From NCBI RefSeq assembly GCF_009765735.1, contig NZ_LMUW01000221.1:167586-231585 (forward strand): a DNA stretch of 64,000 nucleotides, in the 5' to 3' direction. The DNA comes from Xenophilus sp. L33. Lineage in GTDB: Bacteria; Pseudomonadota; Gammaproteobacteria; Burkholderiales; Burkholderiaceae_C. Shown here piece by piece: positions 33,821 through 42,848 of this stretch (position 1 is the stretch's first letter; each line of letters starts with the position of its first letter). Under the pieces are notes generated by a model. That model was not told the DNA's origin, did not search any database, and saw only the letters and a program-made list of their open reading frames with translations. Position numbers and translations under genes: made by a program.

Positions 33821-35277
33821 GCGGCGCTCTCCCATTCGATGCGCAACTGGTTAACCGACTGCGCCGCCAAGGTGGTCTTGATGCGCAGCAGCCCGTCGGC
33901 GCTAGCGAAGGCGATGGGCTCCGGCGTGGGCTCGGAGGCGCGCATGAGTGCTTCGACCTCGGCCGGCTTCAGGTAGTCGGGCGCGCCGAGCTTGCGCCAG
34001 GCCTCTGCCGGGTCGGCATGCGCCGAATCGATGCGGGCCAGCGTGACGGCGCGCGGTCGCGACCCGGCGAGCAGATTCACCTGCAGCGACACCGCTTCGT
34101 CGCGCAGCGGATGACGCGGCATCGCCTGGTTGATCAGCACCGCGCGCGTGCCTTCGACGCCATCGTGCGCCGCCCAGCCCGCGACCGTGGGATGTTCGCC
34201 CACCACCGGGATCTGCGTCGTGCCGAGCGCGCGCAGCATCTGGAAGGCGCGGTAGGCCGGCTTGGGCACGCCGTAGAGGTTCATCAGGCCGAAGCCGCCG
34301 TGGAAGGGCACGCTCGGGAAGTAGTTCTCCTCGAAGATGTCCGAGAAGGTCCACCAGCTGTAGCCGTCGACCACGTCGTCCACGCTCATCGCGATGCGCA
34401 CCGCCAGGGCGGCCGCGAAGGCGCTGTCGTGCATCGGGTCGCGCGGGTTGGAGCTGATGCTCCATTCGGTGTAGTAGAGCGGCAGCCGGCCGGCGGCGGC
34501 GCGCGCCTCCAGTGCGCGGGTGCGCATCACGCCGGGCGGCGAATGTTCGAGCTGGGTCACGGTGTCGCTGTCGATCGCGCCGAAGGCGTCGGTCGGGTAG
34601 TAGTGGGTGCTGAGGAAGTCGAGCGCGCTCTCCTGCCGGCGGCATGCGGCGGTGAAGTCGTCGAGCCAGCCGTTGGCCGCGGTGACCGGGCCGCCGACCT
34701 GCAGCCGCGCATCGACCGACTTCAGCGCCGCGGCGGTCGTCTCGTAGAGCTGGAAGTAGGCGGCCTGGCCGCCGGTCCAGAAGAAGTCGAGGTTCGGTTC
34801 GTTCCAGCATTCGAAGGGCCACTGCGCCACCTCGTCGATGCCGTAGCGCTCGACCCAGTGCGCTGCCAGCCGCCGCACCAGTTCGCCCCACTGCGCGAAG
34901 TCCTTCGGCGGCGTGATGTTGCCCTGGTAGTGGAAGACGATGTTGCCGCCCGAGGACAGCATCCGCGGCATGAACGACAGCTCGACCACCGGCTTCATGC
35001 CGATCGACAGCAGGAAGTCGAAGATGCGGTCGGTATTGAAGAAGGAGTAGAGCGGCTGGTCGTCCTGGCAGACCAGCGTGCCCATGTCGTCGTCGAGGAT
35101 GCCGTGGAAGCGCACGTGCCGAAAGCCCAGGTCCTCGCGGGCTCGCGCCAGCTGCGCCTGCCAGTCGGCCCGCAGCGCCAGGGTGGCGTGGCCGCTGCCG
35201 ACGCACCATTGCCAGGGCTGGCGCAAGGCCACGGGCGCGGCCGCGGGATCGATCGACAGCGAGAGAGGTTCGGGCAT
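33817..35277 (-). CDS. GH39-like glycoside hydrolase
   Basis: This 486-residue clan-A (beta/alpha)8 hydrolase is related to beta-xylosidases and alpha-L-iduronidases of family GH39. The acid/base Glu is E160 in FECWNEPNLDFFW and the nucleophile Glu is E271 in YYTEWSIS; both sit at family positions. A C-terminal beta-sandwich of about 120 residues follows. No signal peptide is visible. It forms an overlapping pair with the glycoamylase-type gene. Together they could remodel or degrade an imported oligosaccharide. Confidence 0.9.
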   Translation of the reverse strand: MPEPLSLSIDPAAAPVALRQPWQWCVGSGHATLALRADWQAQLARAREDLGFRHVRFHGILDDDMGTLVCQDDQPLYSFFNTDRIFDFLLSIGMKPVVELSFMPRMLSSGGNIVFHYQGNITPPKDFAQWGELVRRLAAHWVERYGIDEVAQWPFECWNEPNLDFFWTGGQAAYFQLYETTAAALKSVDARLQVGGPVTAANGWLDDFTAACRRQESALDFLSTHYYPTDAFGAIDSDTVTQLEHSPPGVMRTRALEARAAAGRLPLYYTEWSISSNPRDPMHDSAFAAALAVRIAMSVDDVVDGYSWWTFSDIFEENYFPSVPFHGGFGLMNLYGVPKPAYRAFQMLRALGTTQIPVVGEHPTVAGWAAHDGVEGTRAVLINQAMPRHPLRDEAVSLQVNLLAGSRPRAVTLARIDSAHADPAEAWRKLGAPDYLKPAEVEALMRASEPTPEPIAFASADGLLRIKTTLAAQSVNQLRIEWESAA

Positions 35278-35341
35278 CGCGACGCAGCCTAACGCGACGC
35301 CCGAACGCTCCTTGTCAGGTTTCTTCTGGAGTGCCGCGCGT

Positions 35342-36163
35342 TCAGGACTTGAAGAAGGCCAGCAGGTCGGCGTTGATCTGGTCGGCCTGGGTCGCGCACA
35401 TGCCGTGCGGGTAGCCGGGATAGACCTTCAGCTGCGCGCCCTTGACGATCTTGGCGCTCATCAGCCCGGCGGCCGCGATCGGCACGATCTGGTCGTCGTC
35501 GCCGTGCATCACCAGGGTCGGCACGTCGATCTTCTTCAGGTCCTCGGTGAAGTCGGTCTCCGAGAAGGCCTTGATGCCTTCGTAGTGCGCCTGGATCGAG
35601 CCCATCATCCCTTGCAGCCACCAGTGCTGGCGGATGCCTTCGGAGATCTTCGCGCCCGGCCGGTTGAAGCCGTAGAAGGGCATCGTGAGGTCCTGGTAGA
35701 ACTGCGGCCGGTTGGCCGCGAGCTGCGAACGCAGGCCGTCGAAGATGTCGATCGGCAGGCCACCGGGGTTGCCCGCGGTCTTCAGCATCAGCGGCGCGAC
35801 GGCGCTGATCAGCACCGCCTTGGCGACCCGCTTGGAACCGTGCCGGCCGATGTAGTGCGCCACCTCGCCGCCGCCGGTCGAATGGCCGACGTGGATCGCG
35901 CCCTTCAGGTCGAGCGCCTCGGTCAGTGCCGCCAGGTCGTCCACGTAGTGGTCCATGTCGTGGCCCTCGGCGGTCTGGCTGGAGCGGCCGTGGCCGCGCC
36001 GGTCGTGCGCGATGACGCGGAAGCCCTGCTGCAGGAAGAACAGCATCTGGCCGTCCCAGTCGTCGGCGCTGAGCGGCCAGCCGTGGGAGAAGACGATCGG
36101 CGTTCCGGATCCCCAGTCCTTGTAGAAGATCTGGACGCCATCCTTCGTCGTGATGAAGCTCAT
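35342..36163 (-). CDS. Alpha/beta hydrolase, non-haem chloroperoxidase/arylesterase type
   Basis: This 273-residue hydrolase has oxyanion segment [15 protein letters not shown], nucleophile S95 in GHSTGGGE, acid Asp in [11 protein letters not shown] and catalytic His in [11 protein letters not shown]. This is the cofactor-free haloperoxidase/esterase group that hydrolyses esters and can form peracids. It is preceded by a 190-bp spacer shared with the divergent cytochrome gene, in which I see no clear promoter or operator. Confidence 0.93.
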   Translation of the reverse strand: MSFITTKDGVQIFYKDWGSGTPIVFSHGWPLSADDWDGQMLFFLQQGFRVIAHDRRGHGRSSQTAEGHDMDHYVDDLAALTEALDLKGAIHVGHSTGGGEVAHYIGRHGSKRVAKAVLISAVAPLMLKTAGNPGGLPIDIFDGLRSQLAANRPQFYQDLTMPFYGFNRPGAKISEGIRQHWWLQGMMGSIQAHYEGIKAFSETDFTEDLKKIDVPTLVMHGDDDQIVPIAAAGLMSAKIVKGAQLKVYPGYPHGMCATQADQINADLLAFFKS

Positions 36164-36353
36164 CGGTCGGTTCCTCGGTATGTTGAATTTGGGAACCGGA
36201 TTCTGTGGTGCACGGCGCGTCGCATTCGGCGCCGTTCGTCAGGACGGCATGTCGTCCGACACGGCGGCAAGCGCGATGCTGCTGGCGCGGCCCGGTGCGG
36301 CTCCTAGATTTCGGGGAGTTGTGTCTTTTTGCAAATCTTGAAAAGGGTCTCGC

Positions 36354-37697
36354 ATGCCGGACGGCGTCCGCCGAAGGCCTTGGGCGGTCGCGCGGATCGG
36401 CGCCGGCATCGCGTTGCTCACGATCGCGCTGCTGTTCGCGCTCGCCTGGCATCGAAGCCTCCCGCCGATCGATCCGCCGCCGCGCGCCGCCTTCGACCCG
36501 GCGCGGGTGCGTGCCGGCGCGCAGCTCGCGTCGATCGGCAATTGCGCCGGCTGCCACAGCGTCGCCGGCGGCGCGTCCTTCGGCGGCGGGGTGCCGCTGG
36601 CGACGCCCTTCGGCACGATCTACAGCAGCAACATCACGCCCGACGCCGAGGCCGGCATCGGCGGCTGGAGCGAAGCTGCCTTCGCGCGGGCGCTGCGCCA
36701 GGGCGTCTCGCGCGACGGGCACCTGCTCTACCCGGCCTTCCCGTACGACCACTTCACGCACCTGTCGGACGCCGACATCGGCGCGCTCTACGCCTTCTTC
36801 ATGACGCGCGATCCGGCGGACGCGGTGCCGCCGCCCAACCACCTGGTCTTCCCGCTGCAGTTCAGGCCGCTGCTGGCGGGCTGGAACCTGCTCTTCCTCG
36901 ACACCGGCCCGCGGCCCGCGCAAGCGGCACAGACCGCCGAATGGAACCGCGGCGCCTACCTGGCCGACGCCCTGGCGCATTGCACCGCCTGCCATTCGCC
37001 GCGCAACCCGCTCGGCGCCGAGCGGCGCGGCATGGCCTTCGCCGGCGGGGTCGCCGAAGGCTGGCAGGCGCCCGCGCTGAACGCCGACTCGCCCTCGCCG
37101 GTGGCCTGGACCACCGATGCGCTGGCGAGCTACCTCGCGTCGGGCCTGGCCGCGGACCATGCGATCGCGGCCGGCCCGATGCAGGACGTGGCGCACAGCC
37201 TTTCGCATGCGAGCGAAGCCGACGTGCGTGCGATGGCCGTCTACATGGCGTCGGTGATGGGTCCGGCCACGCCCGAACGGCAGGCGCGTGAAGCGGCGGC
37301 AAGGGACAAGGCGGCGCAGCCTTCGCTCGCCGCGTCGACCCCGACGGCCGCATCCTCCGCGCCTGCGGCGCAGCTGACGCTCGGCGCCCAGGTCTACCAG
37401 GACAGCTGCGCGCGCTGCCACGACCTCGGCCGCCAGCCGTCGTCGAGCGGCGCGCTGCGACTGCCGCTGGCGGTGGCGCTGCGATTGCCCGAGCCGGACA
37501 ACCTGCTCCTCATCGTGCGCGAAGGCGTGCATCCGCCGGTCGGCCAGTCCGGCCGCTGGATGCCGGCCTTCGACGGCGTATTGAGCGACGCGCAGATCGA
37601 GGCGCTGGCCCTTTGGCTGCGCCGGCAGGCCACCGACCAGCCGCCCTGGCCCGCACTCGCCCAGGCGGTGCAGAAGACCCGGAGTCCCGCCCCATGA
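36354..37697 (+). CDS. Membrane-anchored three-haem cytochrome c
   Basis: This 447-residue protein has one N-terminal membrane helix (residues about 9-31) and three CxxCH haem sites at C64-H68 (CAGCH), C210-H214 (CTACH) and C352-H356 (CARCH). The layout matches cytochrome subunits of periplasmic alcohol, gluconate or aldehyde dehydrogenases. The stop overlaps the start of the iron-sulfur subunit gene, so it should accept electrons from the molybdenum hydroxylase and pass them to the respiratory chain. Confidence 0.93.
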   Translation: MPDGVRRRPWAVARIGAGIALLTIALLFALAWHRSLPPIDPPPRAAFDPARVRAGAQLASIGNCAGCHSVAGGASFGGGVPLATPFGTIYSSNITPDAEAGIGGWSEAAFARALRQGVSRDGHLLYPAFPYDHFTHLSDADIGALYAFFMTRDPADAVPPPNHLVFPLQFRPLLAGWNLLFLDTGPRPAQAAQTAEWNRGAYLADALAHCTACHSPRNPLGAERRGMAFAGGVAEGWQAPALNADSPSPVAWTTDALASYLASGLAADHAIAAGPMQDVAHSLSHASEADVRAMAVYMASVMGPATPERQAREAAARDKAAQPSLAASTPTAASSAPAAQLTLGAQVYQDSCARCHDLGRQPSSSGALRLPLAVALRLPEPDNLLLIVREGVHPPVGQSGRWMPAFDGVLSDAQIEALALWLRRQATDQPPWPALAQAVQKTRSPAP

Positions 37698-38197
37698 CGA
37701 CCTTGAACATCAACGGCCAGCGCCGCGCGATCGACAGCGATCCGGCGACGCCGCTGCTCTACGTGCTGCGCGACGAACTGGCGCTGAACGGCGCCAAGTT
37801 CGGCTGCGGCCTCGGCCAGTGCGGCGCCTGCACCGTGATGGTCGGGCGCGACGCGGTGCTGTCCTGCCTGACGCCGGTCTCGCTGATCGGCGACCGGCCG
37901 GTGACCACGGTCGAGGGGCTCGGCACGGTCGAGCGCCCCGGCGTGCTGCAGCGCGCCTTCATCGATGAGCAGGCGGCCCAGTGCGGCTATTGCATCGCGG
38001 GAATGATCATGCGGGCCGAGGCGCTGCTCGCGCGCAACCCGACGCCCTCGGACGCCGAGATCCGCGACCAGATGGCGATCAACCTGTGCCGCTGCGGCAC
38101 GCACATGCGCATCCTGCGGGCGGTGCGCCGCGCCTCGGACGTGTTGCGCAGTGCCTCGGCCGAAGGCGAGAGACCCGGCGACGGAGCCAGGGCATGA
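37694..38197 (+). CDS. [2Fe-2S] subunit of a molybdenum hydroxylase (IorA-like)
   Basis: This 167-residue protein has two cluster domains. The plant-type cluster has C38, C43, C46 and C58 (FGCGLGQCGACTV), and the second cluster has the QCGYC and NLCRCGTH Cys pairs. It matches the small subunit of isoquinoline 1-oxidoreductase and membrane aldehyde dehydrogenases. It overlaps the cytochrome gene by 4 bp upstream and the catalytic subunit gene by 4 bp downstream. It relays electrons from the molybdenum cofactor to the cytochrome. Confidence 0.94.
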   Translation: MTTLNINGQRRAIDSDPATPLLYVLRDELALNGAKFGCGLGQCGACTVMVGRDAVLSCLTPVSLIGDRPVTTVEGLGTVERPGVLQRAFIDEQAAQCGYCIAGMIMRAEALLARNPTPSDAEIRDQMAINLCRCGTHMRILRAVRRASDVLRSASAEGERPGDGARA

Positions 38198-40437
38198 CCC
38201 CGCCGATCGTCCGCGGCGTGAGCCGTCGCAGCCTGTTGCGCGGCGCCGGCGCGTTGACCGTGGCCTTCGCGCTGCAGCCGGGTGGATGGGCGGCCGAGGA
38301 GGGCAAGCCCGAAGCGGCCGCGCCAGGGCCGGAGCTGCCCGGCGACCTCAAGAAGCTGCCGCTGCTCGACGGCTGGATCCGCATCGACGCCAGGGGCGAG
38401 GTCACCGTCTTCACCGGCAAGGCCGAGCTGGGGCAGGGCATCAAGACCGCGCTGGCGCAGGTGGCCGCCGAAGAGCTGTCGGTGGCGCCGGCGCGCATCG
38501 GCATGGTCACCGCAGACACCGCGCGCACCGCCGACGAGGGCTACACCGCCGGCAGCCATTCGATGCAGGACAGCGGCACCGCGATCCGCAACGCGGCCGC
38601 GCAGGTGCGCGAGATCCTGGTCGGCGTCGCGGCTCAGCGCTGGGGCCTGGACGCCGGCGGCCTGGTGGTCACCGACGGCGTGGTGCACGCCGACGACGGC
38701 CGCCAGCTGCCCTACGGCGAGCTGGTCGGCGACACGCTGCTGCACGTGCCGGCGCAGCCGCGCAGCGCGCTGCATGCGCCGTCGCGGCTCGGCGTGATGG
38801 GCCTGTCGCTGCACCGCGTCGACATCCCGGCCAAGGTCGCGGGCGGCGCCGCCTACGTGCAGGACCTGCGCCTGCCAGGCATGGTGCACGGGCGCGTGCT
38901 GCGCCCTCCGAGCCCCGGCGCGACGCTGGTGAATCTCGATGCCGGCGCCGTCGAACGGCTGCCGGGCGTGCTGAAGGTGGTGCGCGACGGCCGCTTCGTC
39001 GCGGTCGTCGCCGAGCGCGAATACCAGGCGGTGCTGGCGCAGCGCGCGCTCGCGACCGCCGCGCGCTGGGACGAGCGCGAGACGCTGCCGCGGCAGGCCG
39101 ACCTGTACGCTGGCGTGCTGGCCGCGCGCTCCCAGGACATCGTCATCCTCGACCGCGGCCGGCAGACCGGCGACGGCGCGCGCACGCTGGCGGCGCGCTA
39201 CCTGCGGCCCTACCAGCTGCATGCGTCGATCGGCCCTTCCTGCGCGGTGGCGCAGCTCGTCGATGGCGAGACCACGGTCTGGACCCATTCGCAGGGCGTC
39301 TTCCCGTTGCGCGGCGCGCTGGCGCAGCTGCTCGGCCAGCCGCCGGAACGGGTGCGCTGCATCCACACCGAAGGCTCGGGCTGCTACGGCCACAACGCGG
39401 CCGACGACGTCGCCGGCGACGCCGCGCTGCTGGCCCATGCGCTGCCCGGGCGACCGGTGCGGGTGCAGTGGATGCGCGAGGACGAACACACGTGGGAGCC
39501 CTTCGGGCCGCCGATGGTCACCGGCGCCAAGGCCACGCTCGACGCTGGGGGCGCGATCGCCGAATGGCAGTTCGAGGTCTGGAGCAACACCCACAATGCG
39601 CGGCCCGGCGCGGCCGGCGACCTGCTGGCGGCGCAGCACCTGGCGCAGCCCTTCGCGCCCAGCCCGCCCAAGCCCGGCACGCAGCCCGAAGGCGCCGGCG
39701 ACCGCAACGCGATCCCGCTCTACACCATCCCCAACGCGAAGGTGACGCACCACTTCCTGCCCGACATGCCGTTGCGCGTCTCGGCGCTGCGCTCGCTCGG
39801 CGCCTACATGAACGTGTTTTCGATCGAGAGCTTCATGGACGAGCTGGCCGGCGCGGCCGGCAGCGACCCGGTGGCCTTCCGGCTGCGCCATCTGGAGGAT
39901 CCGCGCGCGCTGGAGGTGGTCCGGCTGGCGGCCGACAAGTTCGGCTGGGACGTCTTCCAGCGCAAGCCCGGGCACGGCCGCGGCTTCGCCTTCGCGCGCT
40001 ACAAGAACCTGGCGGCCTACTGCGCGATGGCCTGCGAGGTCCAGGTGCAGCGCGACAGCGGCGCGCTGCGCATCCTGCGGGTGGTGGCCGCGGTCGACAG
40101 CGGCGAGATCGTCAACCCGGACGGCATCCGCAACCAGATCGAAGGCGGCATCGTGCAGTCGAGCAGCTGGACCCTGAACGAGGAGGTGAGCTTCGACCGC
40201 ACCCGCATCGCCAGCCGCGACTGGGGCGGCTACCCGATCGCGCGCTTCCCGCAGATCCCGCAGCGCATCGACGTGCACCTGGTGCCGCGGCCGGGCCAGC
40301 CCTTCCTCGGCACCGGCGAGGCAGCACAGGGGCCGGCGGCGGCGATGTTCGCCAACGCGGTGGCCGACGCCACCGGCGTGCGCATCCGCCAGTTGCCCCT
40401 GAACGCCGAGCGGCTCCGCGCCGCGCTGCTGGCCTGA
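38194..40437 (+). CDS. Molybdopterin-binding catalytic subunit, xanthine dehydrogenase family (IorB-like)
   Basis: This 747-residue protein has a twin-arginine signal SRRSLLRGAGALTVAFAL, so the enzyme is exported folded. TGKAELGQGIKTALAQVAAEEL and ATMSGT-like TAGSHSMQDSGTA are the cofactor-contact segments of IorB-type enzymes, and FLGTGEAAQGPAAAMFANAVAD near the end holds the active-site Glu. Such enzymes oxidise aldehydes or N-heterocycles in the periplasm; the substrate is unknown. A FAD subunit is missing, and the fused cytochrome route replaces it. No maturation genes lie nearby. Confidence 0.93.
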   Translation: MTPPIVRGVSRRSLLRGAGALTVAFALQPGGWAAEEGKPEAAAPGPELPGDLKKLPLLDGWIRIDARGEVTVFTGKAELGQGIKTALAQVAAEELSVAPARIGMVTADTARTADEGYTAGSHSMQDSGTAIRNAAAQVREILVGVAAQRWGLDAGGLVVTDGVVHADDGRQLPYGELVGDTLLHVPAQPRSALHAPSRLGVMGLSLHRVDIPAKVAGGAAYVQDLRLPGMVHGRVLRPPSPGATLVNLDAGAVERLPGVLKVVRDGRFVAVVAEREYQAVLAQRALATAARWDERETLPRQADLYAGVLAARSQDIVILDRGRQTGDGARTLAARYLRPYQLHASIGPSCAVAQLVDGETTVWTHSQGVFPLRGALAQLLGQPPERVRCIHTEGSGCYGHNAADDVAGDAALLAHALPGRPVRVQWMREDEHTWEPFGPPMVTGAKATLDAGGAIAEWQFEVWSNTHNARPGAAGDLLAAQHLAQPFAPSPPKPGTQPEGAGDRNAIPLYTIPNAKVTHHFLPDMPLRVSALRSLGAYMNVFSIESFMDELAGAAGSDPVAFRLRHLEDPRALEVVRLAADKFGWDVFQRKPGHGRGFAFARYKNLAAYCAMACEVQVQRDSGALRILRVVAAVDSGEIVNPDGIRNQIEGGIVQSSSWTLNEEVSFDRTRIASRDWGGYPIARFPQIPQRIDVHLVPRPGQPFLGTGEAAQGPAAAMFANAVADATGVRIRQLPLNAERLRAALLA

Positions 40438-40444
40438 ATCTCGG

Positions 40445-40470
40445 GCACCCGAAGCATGAGCACCCGAAGC
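40445..40470. repeat. Direct repeat GCACCCGAAGC, two copies
   Basis: Two identical 11-bp copies at 40445-40455 and 40460-40470 lie just after the molybdenum hydroxylase gene. The first copy is also part of the small palindrome TCGGG-CA-CCCGA. The rest of this 138-bp spacer shows nothing else I can name. Confidence 0.5.
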
Positions 40471-40575
40471 CGGTAAAGCAGGGTAGGCAGCACGGCCCAC
40501 TGTGCGAAATTCCCTTTCCCGAAGGATCGTTCGGAGGCCCAATACGCAGCTTCGCAATGGATTGGAGTGGCTGTC

Positions 40576-40842
40576 ATGAACCAGGATCTGCAAGTGATCG
40601 TCGACCAGCCCAGCCTCGGCCATTTCTACTGGACCATCGTCCACCTCGGCCGACCGGGCGAGATGCATTCCGTCGTCGACTATGCGCGCGGGCCCTTGCC
40701 CACCCGCGATTCGGCCACCGACGCGGGCATGACCGCGTTGCTCGGCCACCAGCGCGCCGGCAGCCCGTGGCTGCACCAGACGTCCGGCGCCCGCCTCGGC
40801 TGGAACGCCGACACCGTCCCCGGCTCCCTGCTGCAGGGCTGA
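40576..40842 (+). CDS. Small protein of unknown function (88 aa)
   Basis: This is an 88-residue soluble protein with no signal peptide or membrane helix. Notable segments are GHFYWTIVHLGRPGE and VVDYARGPLPTRDSA. GGAGTG lies 6-7 nt upstream of ATG 40576, which supports the start. Codon use looks like that of neighbouring genes. I do not recognise a family. It is followed 4 bp later by another small frame on the same strand. Confidence 0.6.
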   Translation: MNQDLQVIVDQPSLGHFYWTIVHLGRPGEMHSVVDYARGPLPTRDSATDAGMTALLGHQRAGSPWLHQTSGARLGWNADTVPGSLLQG

Positions 40843-40846
40843 GCGG

Positions 40847-41074
40847 GTGGCGAAGGCCAACCCCTGGGTCGCCAAGCTGCTGGCGCTGCTCAAGGGCGGC
40901 AACGCCGACGCGGCGATCGCGCAGATCAAGGTCGCGCCGAGCGCGCGCGAGGTGCAGGCGTTGAAGGCCGCGCTGGCCGCGGGCGGCCTGGCCGGTCGCT
41001 GGCGCGACGTCGACGGCGCGATCGACGACAGCATCGCGGCGCTATCGGCGCCGCGGTTGCATCGGTCGCCCTGA
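40847..41074 (+). CDS. Small protein of unknown function (75 aa)
   Basis: A possible 75-residue Ala/Leu-rich helical protein starts at GTG 40847, 4 bp after the preceding small gene. Its segments VAKLLALLKGGNADAAIAQIKV and AREVQALKAALAAG look like amphipathic helices. Evidence is limited to position and codon use. It ends 15 bp before the convergent hipA stop. Confidence 0.45.
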   Translation: MAKANPWVAKLLALLKGGNADAAIAQIKVAPSAREVQALKAALAAGGLAGRWRDVDGAIDDSIAALSAPRLHRSP

Positions 41075-41089
41075 GGCTTCGGAATGCGC

Positions 41090-42427
41090 TCAGCTGGCCG
41101 GCATCGCGGCCAGCGCCGCCGCCGAGCGTTCGAGCCCCGCCAGGACGGTGTCGGCCACGCGTTGCGGAAATCCGGCCGGCAGTCGCGACGCCACCCGCGC
41201 GATCACCTCGGGCGTTCGTTCCAGCACCGATTCGATCAGCGCTTCGGCGTTCGCGCCATGGAAGCAGGCCGACGCCATCGCGTTGAAGTGGCGGCGCTGG
41301 ATGGCCTTGATGCGGTAGTGGCGGCTCTTGCCCGCCAGGCTCATTGCCAGCCTCGCGTCCTGGATCGGGAACTGGTTCGCTCCCCTGCCCACCACCGGCC
41401 AGATGGACATCACGTCGTAGACCGGCGTCATGCGCAAGCGGCTCTGCGGCAGCAGGCGGATGCTGAAGTTCTTGGCGTGACCGTCGGACGCGCCGAGCAT
41501 CCAGAACAGCAGCTGCACGGTGAGCAGGGTGGCCAGGTCGCCCGGCGCGTTGACCGACTGCCGCAACACCCGCGCCAGGTCCACCAGGCCGGGACCGCCG
41601 TCGGCTTCGTACTTCAGGTGCGAAGGCAGCCCCAGGGCCTGGCAGAAGTCTTCCTGCGGCAGGCGCATGAGCCAGCGGCCGGAGGAATGCCATTGGCGGT
41701 CGAAACGCTCGACGGCCAGCACCTTCTGCTCGCCGAAGACGAGGATCGCGCAGCGCGGCACCGGCACGCCGTATTCGCCGAGGATCTGCAGGCACAGCCA
41801 CTCGTTCTCGACCGAGCTGCTGAAGTCGGCCCGCCGATGCCCGACCAGCCCCAGCGGCAGCTTGAGGATGTGGGTGGTCGGCGTGGCACCGTGGGGGCGC
41901 TGCCACCGGCCGTCGTGCCAGAGCAGGGCGGTCTTCTCCTGGGCGCCGGCCAGCGAGATCCGCAGCGCGTCGTCCAGGTTGCCCAGGCCCGGGCCGGTGG
42001 CGCCGACCGTCTCGCGCAGCAGCCGTTCGATCTCCTGCTCCTGCATCGGCGTCGCCTCGATGCGGTCGATCGCGCCCGGTGATTCGTCCTCGCCGAGCAG
42101 CTGGATCGCGCCGACGCAGTCGCGGCCGATGGCCCGCAGCAGGTCGAAGGCGCCGGTGCTGCCGGTTCTAAAGCGGCCGGCGATGCGTTGCCGGATCGGC
42201 AGGCTGTCGGGCAGCAGGTTGTCGAAATAGCTCGTGACCACCGGACCCCGGTGTGCCAGCGCGCCGGTGAAGGGCAGGGAAAGGGACAGCGGCCGCCCCG
42301 CCGGCGACGCCATCCAGGCGGGGTCGTACGCCAACTCGGCATCGCCGCGGGCGGGCAGCCGCCAGCGGCCGACCCGCTCGCCGTTGGCCCAGATCGAGAG
42401 CGCCTGAGAATGCGATTGGCGGCCCAT
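41090..42427 (-). CDS. hipA: HipA-type serine/threonine kinase toxin
   Basis: This is a 445-residue HipA-like protein. The N-terminal domain (SLSLPF, YFDNLLPDS) precedes the kinase core: SLAGAQEKTAL is the ATP-loop region, ILKLPLG the nucleotide Lys region, GASDGHAKNFS the catalytic Asp/Asn loop and PVYDVMSI the metal-binding Asp. HipA toxins phosphorylate glutamyl-tRNA synthetase or other targets and induce dormancy. It lies 3 bp downstream of hipB. The catalytic residues are present, so it is probably active. Confidence 0.94.
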   Translation of the reverse strand: MGRQSHSQALSIWANGERVGRWRLPARGDAELAYDPAWMASPAGRPLSLSLPFTGALAHRGPVVTSYFDNLLPDSLPIRQRIAGRFRTGSTGAFDLLRAIGRDCVGAIQLLGEDESPGAIDRIEATPMQEQEIERLLRETVGATGPGLGNLDDALRISLAGAQEKTALLWHDGRWQRPHGATPTTHILKLPLGLVGHRRADFSSSVENEWLCLQILGEYGVPVPRCAILVFGEQKVLAVERFDRQWHSSGRWLMRLPQEDFCQALGLPSHLKYEADGGPGLVDLARVLRQSVNAPGDLATLLTVQLLFWMLGASDGHAKNFSIRLLPQSRLRMTPVYDVMSIWPVVGRGANQFPIQDARLAMSLAGKSRHYRIKAIQRRHFNAMASACFHGANAEALIESVLERTPEVIARVASRLPAGFPQRVADTVLAGLERSAAALAAMPAS

Positions 42428-42430
42428 GGA

Positions 42431-42691
42431 CTACCACTCCGGCGCCGCGCCCGGCGCCGAGTCGAGCGCTATCGCCGAACGGGGCTGCACCAGGACCTCG
42501 AGGCCGAGCTGCGAGACCAGTGACAGCAACTGGTCGACGCTGACCGACCCCGGGTCGTGCTCCATGGCCGACACGCGGCTCTGGCTGAGGCCCAGGCGCT
42601 GGGCCAGTCCGGCCTGGGAAAGGCCGGCGGCGCGGCGCGCCGACCTGAGCACCGGGCCGAGCTGGGAGGACAGGGTGAGCACTTGCATCAT
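42431..42691 (-). CDS. hipB: HipB-type XRE antitoxin
   Basis: This 86-residue protein has one helix-turn-helix, SARRAAGLSQAGLAQRLGLSQ followed by SRVSAMEHDPGSVSVDQLL, covering about residues 16-65. HipB neutralises HipA and represses the operon. The gene is first in the unit and sits directly below an operator region with repeated TTTACC elements. Confidence 0.94.
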   Translation of the reverse strand: MMQVLTLSSQLGPVLRSARRAAGLSQAGLAQRLGLSQSRVSAMEHDPGSVSVDQLLSLVSQLGLEVLVQPRSAIALDSAPGAAPEW

Positions 42692-42694
42692 CGT

Positions 42695-42756
42695 TTTACC
42701 CGTCGAACGAATAAATTGATTTTACCTTCATGACAGGTAAATGCAATTTACCCGTC
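42695..42756. promoter_or_regulatory. hipBA operator region
   Basis: TTTACCCGTC occurs twice as a direct repeat at 42695-42704 and 42747-42756, starts 52 bp apart (about five helical turns). Between them is the perfect inverted repeat TTTACCT-N7-AGGTAAA (42721-42741). All share the TTTACC core and lie upstream of hipB, as expected for cooperative HipB binding. Confidence 0.72.
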
Positions 42757-42848
42757 TGGCGAATGAGAAAACTCAGGGAAACCTCCGCTGGACGCTCACG
42801 CTCCACCTTCGTACAGTCCGCCCCACACCAGCTGCCAAGGAGACAACC

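Noticed and set aside
36164-36353. A small plus-strand gene in the spacer between the hydrolase and the cytochrome
   Set aside because: The open frame there lacks a ribosome site and recognisable protein features and overlaps the hydrolase promoter region.
37987-41034. A 1015-codon open frame on the minus strand opposite the molybdenum hydroxylase genes
   Set aside because: It is a shadow frame typical of very GC-rich DNA: Arg/His/Ala-rich with no domain, and it lies over clearly functional plus-strand genes.
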